Notes: generated from the letters alone by a model not told the origin. Numbered from the stretch's first letter, positions 1 through 6,143 are shown. The stretch: 8,642 nt of DNA from Bacteroidales bacterium (GCA_016936695.1 JAFGXK010000205.1:1-8642), one strand, 5' to 3'. Translations and numbers: made by a program.

Positions 1-25
1 AATGAATAATAATTTTTTGTTCTGC

Positions 26-56
26 TTTGTTTTTCTGATAAACTTCATTAATTTTG
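26..56 (+). promoter_or_regulatory. Bacteroidetes-type -33/-7 promoter of rpmE2
   Basis: A TTTG at 26-29 is followed after exactly 19 nt by TAATTTTG at 49-56. This fits the published Bacteroidetes primary-sigma consensus (TTTG near -33, TAnnTTTG near -7). Transcription would begin around 62-65, giving a leader of roughly 45 nt before the L31 start at 109. It is the best complete promoter match in the window. The assignment rests on motif and spacing only. Confidence 0.75.
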
Positions 57-108
57 CGAACCCTAATTATGGGATATTTTTAACATAAAGGAATAAAACA
101 TCAGAGCA

Positions 109-372
109 ATGAAACAGGGTATACATCCGAAGAATTACAGACTGGTGGTTTTTCAGGACATGTCAAACGGACACTCATTCATTACCAGGTCAACTGCCCC
201 GTCAAAGGAAACAGTAAAATGGGAAGACGGAAATGAATATCCGCTTATCAAGCTTGAAATCTCCAATACTTCACATCCGTTCTATACCGGTAAGATGAAG
301 CTTGTTGACACCGCAGGAAGGGTCGACAAATTCATGAACCGTTACAAGGATCATGTGGGGAAAAAGAAATAA
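109..372 (+). CDS. rpmE2: 50S ribosomal protein L31 type B (zinc-independent)
   Basis: This 87-residue protein is a component of the large ribosomal subunit, located at the bridge to the small subunit. It starts MKQGIHPKNYRLVVFQD and has the type B central block with SNGHSFITRST and the downstream HPFYTGK motif; the C-terminus is basic (DHVGKKK). It contains no cysteine at all, so it lacks the CxxC zinc ligands of classical L31 and belongs to the zinc-independent type B class (RpmE2/YkgM). The length is normal for that class. The ATG at 109 begins at the expected conserved N-terminus. An AAAGGA lies about 15 nt upstream, too far to act as a normal Shine-Dalgarno site. It is a single-gene unit between a good promoter and an intrinsic terminator. 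In some bacteria type B L31 is induced by zinc starvation, but no Zur-box-like palindrome was recognised here, so constitutive expression is more likely. Confidence 0.97.
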   Translation: MKQGIHPKNYRLVVFQDMSNGHSFITRSTAPSKETVKWEDGNEYPLIKLEISNTSHPFYTGKMKLVDTAGRVDKFMNRYKDHVGKKK

Positions 373-390
373 TTACATTATATCAGATTG

Positions 391-422
391 ATCCCGGGCT
401 GCAACGACCGGGATTTTTTTTT
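391..422 (+). terminator. Rho-independent terminator after rpmE2
   Basis: A perfect 7-bp stem, ATCCCGG (391-397) pairing with CCGGGAT (408-414), encloses a 10-nt loop and runs directly into a tract of nine T residues (414-422). It starts 18 nt after the L31 stop codon. Stem, GC content and U-tract are textbook, so rpmE2 transcription should end here and lon needs its own promoter. Confidence 0.9.
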
Positions 423-501
423 CTCCCCGGGGAAGCTCTGACAATTTTTCATGGCATAATGATTGCAATACCGGGTAGGAATCACAGTAAAAAATTATAT
501 G

Positions 502-509
502 TAAATTTG
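502..509 (+). promoter_or_regulatory. Candidate -7 element of the lon promoter
   Basis: TAAATTTG at 502-509 matches TAnnTTTG exactly and follows an A/T-rich run (487-500). No TTG or TTTG lies 19-21 nt upstream, so the -33 element is missing or degenerate. If used, transcription would start near 515-517, leaving only about 12 nt before the lon ATG at 528. No CIRCE-like inverted repeat or other heat-shock operator was seen. Confidence 0.5.
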
Positions 510-527
510 ACAGCACTCATTTGACTG

Positions 528-2990
528 ATGGAAAATAAATTCAGAAAACCTGTCCGCGAACTGCTGCTTCCCGATATTCTTGACGGCGAAGGTGATATTG
601 TCCCTATTATAGCTGACGGAGAGGACGGAGACCTGGAGGATATCGATGTTCCTGATTCGATTCCCATACTGTCGCTGCGAAATACTGTTCTTTTCCCTGG
701 CGTGGTGCTCCCCATCTCCATCGGAAGACCCAGGTCGGTACAGCTCATAAAAGAAGCCTACCGCACCGACAAGATAGTGGGTACAGTCGCTCAGAAAGAT
801 CCTGATACAGAAAATCCTTCATTCGAAGAACTTCATAATGTCGGTACTATAGGCCAAATTGTAAAGCTTCTTGAAATGCCCGACGGCTCAACCACCGCGA
901 TAATTCAGGGACGTAAGAGAATGGTGCTTAATGAGCTGATCACCGACACGCCATACTTTGTTGCCAGGGTAAGAACAATCCCGGAAGTAAAACCGGAAAT
1001 CCCCAGCAAGGATTTTGATGCAATTGTAGGTTCTCTCAGGGACCTTTCGCTGAAAATAATCAAGATAAATCCCAACATAAGCCCCGAAGCTTCATTTGCC
1101 ATCAAGAACATCGAGAACAACACCTATCTTATCAATTTCATCTGTTCCAATACTGATGTTAAGGTCCAGGACAAGCAGAGGCTTCTTGAAATAAACAGCT
1201 TGAGAGACAGGGGATTTACCCTTCTTGAGTTTTTGGTCCAGGAGATTCAGGTACTCGAACTCAAGAATGAGCTGCAGTCGAAAGTGAAAAGCGATCTCGA
1301 TCAGCAGCAGAGGGAATTTCTTCTTCATCAGCAGATGAAAACCATCCAGAATGAACTAGGAGGCAATCCTATTGAGAAGGAAATAGAGGAATTCAGGAAA
1401 AGAGCACTACTCAAGGTTTGGCCGGAAGAGGTAGGGAAGACTTTCGAAAAGGAACTGGGAAAACTAAGCCGCCTCAACCCCGCGGCAGCCGAATATTCCG
1501 TTCAGGTAAACTACGTTCAGACCTTGCTCGATCTGCCCTGGGAATCATATACCGTCGATAATCTCGATCTTAACAATGCAAGAAGAGTGCTCGACAATGA
1601 TCATTTCGGACTCGACGAGGTTAAGGAAAGAATTCTTGAACATCTTGCGGTCCTTAAGCTTAAGGGCGACCTTAAGTCTCCGATACTATGCCTGTACGGC
1701 CCTCCCGGAGTGGGAAAAACCTCACTCGGCAAGTCGGTTGCAAAAGCTCTTGACAGAAAATATGTCAGAATGTCACTTGGAGGACTTCATGATGAGGCTG
1801 AAATACGCGGTCACAGGAAAACATACATTGGGGCAATGCCGGGAAGGATAATACAGAACCTTAAAAGAGCCGGATCTTCCAACCCCGTTTTCATACTCGA
1901 TGAAATCGACAAGGTGGGACAGGACTTCAGGGGAGACCCCTCATCCGCACTGCTCGAAGTGCTGGATCCCGAACAGAACAGCACCTTCTTCGACAATTTC
2001 ATCGAACTGGAATACGACCTCTCAAAAGTGCTCTTCATAGCAACCGCCAATACCCTTTCCACAGTCAGTCCTGCACTAAGGGACAGGATGGAACTCATTG
2101 AGATAACCGGTTACCTTGTGGAGGAGAAACTTGAGATTGCCCGTCAGCACCTTCTTCCCAAACAGCTCGAGAACCATGGGGTTAAGCCCGATCAGCTGAT
2201 TATCGGAAACAAGGTGATGGAAGCCATAATCGATAAGTATACCCGTGAATCGGGAGTAAGGGAACTGGATAAGAAACTGGCCAAGATTGTAAGGGTGACA
2301 GCCAAAAACATAGCATCCGAAAGCGGTTACAACCCTGAGTTGTCGGAAGAGATGGTTCCCAAAATCCTCGGGCCGCCAAGATTTATCCGCGACCTTTATG
2401 CCGGAAATGAACAGGCCGGAGTTGTGACCGGCCTGGCCTGGACGGCATCAGGCGGCGAGATACTGTTTGTCGAGACAAGCCTCAGCAGGGGCACGGGAAA
2501 ACTGACACTGACAGGTAACCTCGGTGAGGTGATGAAGGAATCAGCCATAATAGCCCTCGAATACCTTAAATCGAACGCCGGTTTGCTTGATATGCCCGAT
2601 AATTTCTCGGAGAAATGGAACATCCATATCCATGTGCCCGAAGGAGCAATTCCTAAGGACGGACCTTCGGCCGGCATAACAATGGCAGCATCAATTGCTT
2701 CCGCGTTCACCCAGCGAAAGGTGAAGAAATACCTGGCAATGACGGGCGAAATAACTCTGAGGGGCAAGGTGCTCCCGGTGGGAGGGATAAAGGAGAAAAT
2801 ACTCGCGGCAAAGCGATCCAGTATAAAGGATATAATATTATCGGAAGAGAACAGGAAGGACGTTGAGGATATTAAACCCATTTATATTGAAGGACTTAAA
2901 TTCCATTATGTCGAGACCATCATGGAAGCACTGGATCTTTCACTTCTCCGTCAGAAAGTAAAAAATCCAAAGAAAATTACATTTGAATGA
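528..2990 (+). CDS. lon: ATP-dependent Lon protease (LonA, peptidase S16)
   Basis: This 820-residue cytosolic AAA+ serine protease degrades misfolded and selected regulatory proteins. Domains in order: an acidic, probably disordered N-terminal extension (about 1-43, with the run DGEDGDLEDID near 31); the LON substrate-binding domain from SIPILSLRNTVLFPG (about 44-240); a charged helical linker; the AAA+ module with Walker A GPPGVGKT at 391-398 (K397) and Walker B FILDEID at 455-461 (D458, E459); and the S16 protease domain with catalytic Ser714 in DGPSAGIT and Lys757 in GGIKEK. The Ser-Lys spacing of 43 equals that of E. coli Lon (S679/K722). All key residues are present and the length is normal for LonA with a Bacteroidetes-style N-terminal extension. 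The ATG at 528 has no Shine-Dalgarno sequence. coaD follows after 7 nt, so the two are probably cotranscribed. Confidence 0.99.
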   Translation: MENKFRKPVRELLLPDILDGEGDIVPIIADGEDGDLEDIDVPDSIPILSLRNTVLFPGVVLPISIGRPRSVQLIKEAYRTDKIVGTVAQKDPDTENPSFEELHNVGTIGQIVKLLEMPDGSTTAIIQGRKRMVLNELITDTPYFVARVRTIPEVKPEIPSKDFDAIVGSLRDLSLKIIKINPNISPEASFAIKNIENNTYLINFICSNTDVKVQDKQRLLEINSLRDRGFTLLEFLVQEIQVLELKNELQSKVKSDLDQQQREFLLHQQMKTIQNELGGNPIEKEIEEFRKRALLKVWPEEVGKTFEKELGKLSRLNPAAAEYSVQVNYVQTLLDLPWESYTVDNLDLNNARRVLDNDHFGLDEVKERILEHLAVLKLKGDLKSPILCLYGPPGVGKTSLGKSVAKALDRKYVRMSLGGLHDEAEIRGHRKTYIGAMPGRIIQNLKRAGSSNPVFILDEIDKVGQDFRGDPSSALLEVLDPEQNSTFFDNFIELEYDLSKVLFIATANTLSTVSPALRDRMELIEITGYLVEEKLEIARQHLLPKQLENHGVKPDQLIIGNKVMEAIIDKYTRESGVRELDKKLAKIVRVTAKNIASESGYNPELSEEMVPKILGPPRFIRDLYAGNEQAGVVTGLAWTASGGEILFVETSLSRGTGKLTLTGNLGEVMKESAIIALEYLKSNAGLLDMPDNFSEKWNIHIHVPEGAIPKDGPSAGITMAASIASAFTQRKVKKYLAMTGEITLRGKVLPVGGIKEKILAAKRSSIKDIILSEENRKDVEDIKPIYIEGLKFHYVETIMEALDLSLLRQKVKNPKKITFE

Positions 2991-2997
2991 AACTCAC

Positions 2998-3480
2998 ATG
3001 AAAAGAATTGCCGTTTTTCCGGGCTCTTTCGATCCTTTTACCATAGGGCACGAGGGAATAGTAAGAAGAGCACTCGTCCTCTTCGATGAGATAATAATTG
3101 CAGTGGGAGCAAATGCCCTGAAAAAAAGCTATTACTCACTGGAGACTAGGAAGGAAATGATTTCAAAGGTCTTCCGCGATGACCCCGAAATTACGGTAGA
3201 CCATTACGAAGGTCTTACCGTCGACTACTGCAGGAAACGGGGAGCTCAGTATCTGCTCAGGGGATTGAGAACTGCCGCCGACTTTGAGTTTGAGAGGGCA
3301 ATAGCCCAGGTAAACAGGACCATCATGCCCGACGTTGAAACGGTCTTTCTTCTTACTGTCCCGGAACATGCTTCAGTAAACTCAACAATAGTGCGCGATA
3401 TAATCAGAAGCGGGGGAGACGCCTCAATATTCGTCCCGGCAGGTTTAAACATTCATGATTACAAGGGAGAGGACCTGTGA
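2998..3480 (+). CDS. coaD: Phosphopantetheine adenylyltransferase (PPAT)
   Basis: This 160-residue enzyme transfers the adenylyl group of ATP to 4'-phosphopantetheine to form dephospho-CoA, the penultimate step of coenzyme A synthesis, in the cytosol. It begins with the nucleotidyltransferase signature MKRIAVFPGSFDPFTIGH, where T15-I-G-H18 is the (T/H)xGH motif. The conserved RGLRTAADFEFE block is at 89-100, and the ISSTxVR-like loop appears as VNSTIVR (127-133). Length and motifs are complete. I chose the ATG at 2998 rather than the in-frame TTG at 2983: the TTG start would add five residues (TTG-encoded M, then NETH) that overlap the lon end, whereas PPAT proteins normally begin with M-(K/R)-x-(A/I)-V-(F/Y)-PGSFDP. 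It lies 7 nt after lon and is probably in the same transcript. Pairing a protease with a CoA enzyme suggests shared transcription rather than a shared pathway. Confidence 0.97.
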   Translation: MKRIAVFPGSFDPFTIGHEGIVRRALVLFDEIIIAVGANALKKSYYSLETRKEMISKVFRDDPEITVDHYEGLTVDYCRKRGAQYLLRGLRTAADFEFERAIAQVNRTIMPDVETVFLLTVPEHASVNSTIVRDIIRSGGDASIFVPAGLNIHDYKGEDL

Positions 3481-3505
3481 TAAGCTTCGGAACTGCGGCC
3501 TGCAG

Positions 3506-3541
3506 AATCCTGAAAACATCAGGGAGGGCGTATTCAGGATT
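3506..3541. terminator. Hairpin between convergent coaD and Nudix genes
   Basis: AATCCTGAA (3506-3514) pairs perfectly with TTCAGGATT (3533-3541), a 9-bp stem that can extend inward by two pairs after one A-A mismatch. It sits where coaD (+) and the Nudix gene (-) converge, 25 nt after the coaD stop. The right arm contains the Nudix stop codon (3534-3536). A bidirectional terminator is the natural reading, but neither strand has a clear U-tract after the stem, so this is tentative. Confidence 0.5.
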
Positions 3542-4145
3542 TAAATACTGAGGCATTTATAAGATCCATCAGCGAAAGCCATGCGGCAGACTTGATAATA
3601 CTCAGCTCTTCAGGCGAGAGCCATTCCACTTTTGTAATGCCTTCTTCAACCTGGGGCTCCGTTACCATGATACCGTCATAGTCCATCAGGAACCAGCTTG
3701 TCTTCTTAAGATATGAAATACCCTCCCAGCTGTAAGTATGGTAGCTTGGCTCAAGCTGCTTCATAATCCTGTGTCCGGTAATGCCGCATTCTTCACTTAC
3801 TTCCCTTACTGCACAGGTTTCAGGCTCCTCGCCGGGCTCCAGATGACCTTTGGGCAGATCGAGCTTTCCTTTCTTCTCAATGAAAAGATATTTTCCTGAT
3901 GTGTGCCTTACAAGTCCGCCAGCCGCTCCGACCTCGGTGAAGTAGATTCTGAAAATCTTCCAGATATGGGTTATGTTGGTGCCATAAACATTTACCGACT
4001 CCAGTGAGGTATCGGCCTGGAATGTGGCAATCAGTTTATAAAGTTCCTTCGTTGCATAAAACTTATGGAATAACGAGTATTTTTGTAGCCGGTCAGGCTC
4101 GGGACTGATCATTATGAACCGGTTCTCAAAATGAACTTTATACAT
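3534..4145 (-). CDS. Nudix hydrolase with an N-terminal extension, substrate unknown
   Basis: Nudix enzymes hydrolyse nucleoside diphosphates linked to another moiety, using a Mg2+-binding helix. A perfect Nudix box (GX5EX7REUXEEXGU) is visible as GHLEPGEEPETCAV followed by REVSEECGI, at residues 101-123 when numbered from an upstream GTG (one less from the ATG used here). The metal-binding glutamates E116, E119 and E120 are all present. The Nudix fold spans roughly 72-204, starting at EVGAAGGLV. The first 70 residues, including FENRFIMISPEPDRLQKYSLFHKFY, match nothing I recognise and make the protein longer than a minimal Nudix enzyme. I start it at the ATG at 4145 (203 residues); a GTG immediately before it (4148-4146) would add one residue. 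It diverges from pyrE with 6 bp between start codons and converges with coaD. Proximity to pyrE hints at a nucleotide-related substrate, but this is inference only. Confidence 0.9.
   Translation of the reverse strand: MYKVHFENRFIMISPEPDRLQKYSLFHKFYATKELYKLIATFQADTSLESVNVYGTNITHIWKIFRIYFTEVGAAGGLVRHTSGKYLFIEKKGKLDLPKGHLEPGEEPETCAVREVSEECGITGHRIMKQLEPSYHTYSWEGISYLKKTSWFLMDYDGIMVTEPQVEEGITKVEWLSPEELSIIKSAAWLSLMDLINASVFKS
4078..4085 (+). promoter_or_regulatory. Candidate -7 element for pyrE, inside the Nudix gene
   Basis: TATTTTTG at 4078-4085 matches TAnnTTTG exactly on the + strand. The nearest upstream TTG is at 4052-4054, 23 nt away, slightly longer than the usual 19-21. Initiation near 4092 would give pyrE a leader of about 60 nt, antisense to the 5' end of the Nudix coding sequence. 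Confidence 0.45.
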
Positions 4146-4151
4146 CACCTC

Positions 4152-4787
4152 ATGGATAACAGTGCTAAAAAGATCGCCGAATATCTTTTACAAATTAAAG
4201 CAATAAAATTGCAACCGTCAAATCCTTTTACATGGGCTTCGGGATGGAAGTCGCCAATTTATTGCGACAACAGAAAAACTCTTTCTTTCCCCGAAGTCAG
4301 ATCCTTTATAAGAGATTCTTTTGCCGGTGTTGTTCTGGAGTATTATCCGGAAGCAGAACTTGTTGCCGGGGTGGCCACGGGAGCAATAGCCCATGGAGTG
4401 CTGGTGGCTGAAAAACTCGGATTACCTTTCATCTATGTGAGGTCGGAGGCAAAGGAACACGGCCTTGGAAACCAGATTGAAGGTTATTATGAAAAGGGCC
4501 GGAAAGTGGTTGTGATCGAAGATCTCATCTCAACGGGGGGAAGCAGTCTGGGAGCCGTCAGGGCTCTCCGCGAAGCCGGTTGCGATGTTCTTGGAATGGC
4601 CGCAATCTTCACATACGAATTCTCAAAGTCTGCCGATGGATTTAAGACCGCCGGTTGCGAACTGAGTACCCTGAGCAACTATTCGGCACTCATCTCAACT
4701 GCGGTTGATACCGGATATATTACTGATGATGACGTTGAAACACTGAAAAGATGGAGGCTCGATCCGGCAGGATGGGGCATTAAATAA
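4152..4787 (+). CDS. pyrE: Orotate phosphoribosyltransferase
   Basis: This 211-residue cytosolic enzyme joins orotate and PRPP to give orotidine 5'-monophosphate, step five of de novo pyrimidine synthesis. It has the characteristic N-terminus with LLQIKAIKLQP and FTWASGWKSPIYCDNR, the flexible catalytic loop region RSEAKEHGLGNQIEG, and the PRPP-binding signature VVVIEDLISTGGS at 119-131. Length is normal. I chose the ATG at 4152 over an in-frame ATG at 4131, because homologues start just before KIAEYLLQIKA and the extra residues MNFIHHL would lie across the Nudix start. No Shine-Dalgarno sequence is present for either start. It diverges from the Nudix gene with 6 bp between start codons, and its probable promoter (4078-4085) lies inside that gene. 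The SRPBCC gene follows after 2 nt, so the two are almost certainly cotranscribed. Confidence 0.97.
   Translation: MDNSAKKIAEYLLQIKAIKLQPSNPFTWASGWKSPIYCDNRKTLSFPEVRSFIRDSFAGVVLEYYPEAELVAGVATGAIAHGVLVAEKLGLPFIYVRSEAKEHGLGNQIEGYYEKGRKVVVIEDLISTGGSSLGAVRALREAGCDVLGMAAIFTYEFSKSADGFKTAGCELSTLSNYSALISTAVDTGYITDDDVETLKRWRLDPAGWGIK
4191..4222 (-). promoter_or_regulatory. Candidate -33/-7 promoter of the Nudix gene, inside pyrE
   Basis: On the - strand, TTTG (4222-4219) is followed after exactly 20 nt by TTAATTTG (4198-4191), a 7-of-8 match to TAnnTTTG. Initiation near 4184 would give a leader of about 40 nt before the Nudix ATG at 4145. The whole element lies within the first codons of pyrE on the opposite strand. 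This part of pyrE is visibly richer in A/T than the rest of the gene. Confidence 0.45.
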
Positions 4788-4789
4788 TT

Positions 4790-5218
4790 ATGGCACCACT
4801 ATCCAGTTTTGAAAGCCGTAAAGGCAGCCTTTCAGGCACACCATCCGAGATATTCGACTTTGTTACCGATATCCGGAATCTCCGGCAGTTTGTCCCTGAT
4901 AATGTCGTCGAGAACCTCGTTATCGATGCTGATACCTGCAGCTTTCGTGTCCCGGCTATGGGAACCGTAAGCATCAGCCTTACCGGGAAGGAACCTGTGA
5001 ATCAGGTTGTTTACAGCGGTACAGCACTGAAGTCGAATGATTTCTCGCTTGTGCTCGACATAAACGGGAACAGCGACGGTAAGGCTGAGGTGCTGGTGAA
5101 ACTGGAGGCAAACCTCAATCCCGTACTCAGGATGATGGCAGCCGGACCAATTTCCGATTTCCTTGAGAAGCTTGTTGGTGAGATGGAAAGATTCAAAGAC
5201 TGGAAACAGAAGCAATAA
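4790..5218 (+). CDS. Small SRPBCC/START-like domain protein, function unknown
   Basis: This 142-residue protein reads as a single SRPBCC (START/polyketide cyclase/CoxG-like) ligand-binding fold. The N-terminal half resembles the family entry helix-strand pattern, with GTPSEIFDFVTDIRNLRQFVPDNV (about 17-40), followed by alternating short strands such as CSFRVPAMGTVSISLTG and KAEVLVKLEANLNPVLRMM, and a long C-terminal helix (about 118-138, DFLEKLVGEMERFKDWK) that would close the hydrophobic cavity. There is no signal peptide or membrane segment, so it should be cytosolic. It starts 2 nt after pyrE, which implies translational coupling. Fold members bind lipids, polyketides or other hydrophobic ligands, or act as chaperone-like proteins; nothing here identifies a ligand. 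The fold call rests on overall pattern, not on a diagnostic motif. Confidence 0.72.
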   Translation: MAPLSSFESRKGSLSGTPSEIFDFVTDIRNLRQFVPDNVVENLVIDADTCSFRVPAMGTVSISLTGKEPVNQVVYSGTALKSNDFSLVLDINGNSDGKAEVLVKLEANLNPVLRMMAAGPISDFLEKLVGEMERFKDWKQKQ

Positions 5219-5246
5219 CTGTTAAAAAGGACCCTCAGTTCCGGGA

Positions 5247-5990
5247 TTACTTAAGTATGAATTCGATTTCCTTGAAGGCGAATTCCATTATTCTTCCTCT
5301 CTTGTCTTCCACCATAAGCAATCCTGAGTTGCCAACTGATAATATCCTCCCGCTGAAGATTCCCTCACGCGATCTGAATTCGTGCCACTCATTAAGCCGG
5401 TATAGTGATTCGGTATAGTCATTCCTGATCTGATCACACTCTCCTGTAATTACCTTTTTATATCGCTGGTCGAGGCACTTCAGAAGCCCTTTGAGGCATC
5501 CCGATGTGTCATGATCCATGCCTGTGATGATCTTAAGCGAAACCGGATTGGGGATCCGGTCAGGGAAAACCTCCTGGTTGATGTTGAGCCCTATACCGGC
5601 TACCGAGCTGGTCAGGGTACTTCCCGTGATCGAGTTCTCAATCAGGATGCCTGCTATTTTGTCATTTCCTGCATAAATATCATTTGGCCATTTTATTTTG
5701 CAGCCGGGAATTATTGTTTTCAGAAAATCGATTATGCCCAGCGAAATGAAGCCGGAGATTATAAACTGATCTTCCGGGTTGACAATGGTCGGGAACATTA
5801 TAACACTGAATAACAGGTTTTTCCCTTCTTCACTTTCCCAACGGTTTCCCTGCTGTCCTTTTCCTGCCGACTGGTAAGCGGCATGGATTACCAAACCCTC
5901 ACGGGCCTTGCCGGATTTTATGTATTCCGCGGCAGTGGTATTTGTTGATACCGCCCTATTAAGGAAGATTATTTCGGATCCAATGATCAT
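5247..5990 (-). CDS. birA: Biotin--[acetyl-CoA-carboxylase] ligase, monofunctional
   Basis: This 247-residue cytosolic enzyme activates biotin to biotinyl-5'-AMP and attaches it to the biotin carboxyl carrier domain of biotin-dependent carboxylases. Visible motifs: STNTTA at 15-20; the biotinyl-AMP loop QSAGKGQQGNRW at 40-51; KWPNDIY at 100-106; KIAGILIE at 111-118, containing the conserved lysine K111; GIGLNIN at 132-138; and a small SH3-like C-terminal domain from about 205. There is no N-terminal helix-turn-helix, so unlike E. coli BirA it should not repress biotin genes. The start at 5990 is supported because the protein begins just before the conserved first strand (EIIFLNRAVSTN) and no in-frame upstream start codon was found nearby. 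It converges with the SRPBCC gene (28 nt gap) and diverges from rsfS. Confidence 0.95.
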   Translation of the reverse strand: MIIGSEIIFLNRAVSTNTTAAEYIKSGKAREGLVIHAAYQSAGKGQQGNRWESEEGKNLLFSVIMFPTIVNPEDQFIISGFISLGIIDFLKTIIPGCKIKWPNDIYAGNDKIAGILIENSITGSTLTSSVAGIGLNINQEVFPDRIPNPVSLKIITGMDHDTSGCLKGLLKCLDQRYKKVITGECDQIRNDYTESLYRLNEWHEFRSREGIFSGRILSVGNSGLLMVEDKRGRIMEFAFKEIEFILK

Positions 5991-6022
5991 CTCCAGCCCG
6001 TTTTTACGTACCTCCTGCCATA

Positions 6023-6044
6023 TTTGCCGTTAGTGGCGGGCAAA
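6023..6044. other. Small hairpin in the birA leader
   Basis: TTTGCC (6023-6028) pairs with GGCAAA (6039-6044) around a 10-nt loop. It lies between the predicted birA transcription start (about 6080) and the birA start codon, so it would be in the leader RNA. No U-tract follows, and a short stem like this can occur by chance. Confidence 0.3.
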
Positions 6045-6086
6045 CCGACGATGGCACTGTTATTGCACATTATGGAATGAAAGCGA

Positions 6087-6119
6087 CAAAAATACAGATA
6101 AAAGTTTGTACTTTTGCAA
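6087..6119 (-). promoter_or_regulatory. Candidate birA promoter
   Basis: On the - strand, TATTTTTG (6094-6087) is an exact TAnnTTTG match. A TTG at 6119-6117 lies 22 nt upstream, one base beyond the usual spacing. Initiation near 6080 would leave a leader of about 90 nt for birA. The element overlaps the region holding the rsfS -7 box on the other strand. Confidence 0.5.
6109..6116 (+). promoter_or_regulatory. Candidate -7 element of the rsfS-ftsH operon
   Basis: TACTTTTG at 6109-6116 matches TAnnTTTG exactly on the + strand. No TTG or TTTG is found 19-21 nt upstream, so the -33 part is weak or absent. Initiation near 6123 would give rsfS a leader of about 20 nt. Confidence 0.5.
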
Positions 6120-6143
6120 CTTGATGTTTAACAGACCTCTTAG

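Noticed and set aside
424..433. 10-bp palindrome TCCCCGGGGA between the rpmE2 terminator and lon
   Set aside because: It has no loop and stands alone as a possible operator half. Other CCGGG-containing strings occur nearby (393-398, 471-475), but not at a spacing that suggests an organised operator.
2396..2881. 161-codon open frame antisense to the lon protease domain
   Set aside because: It lies wholly opposite a strongly conserved gene. Its translation shows no recognisable domain, and its Ser/Ile/Phe-rich composition is typical of antisense readings of such codons.
2983..2997. Upstream TTG start for coaD overlapping lon
   Set aside because: It adds residues before the conserved PPAT N-terminus and has no ribosome-binding support. 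The ATG at 2998 gives the standard family start.
3477..3551. 24-codon frame starting at a GTG that overlaps the coaD stop (GTGA)
   Set aside because: Overlap with the upstream stop suggests coupling, but the peptide is short, has no recognisable family, and runs through the hairpin into the Nudix 3' end. A chance reading is more likely.
5511..5813. 100-codon frame on + opposite birA
   Set aside because: birA has all ligase motifs on the other strand, and this frame has no recognisable family or start signal.
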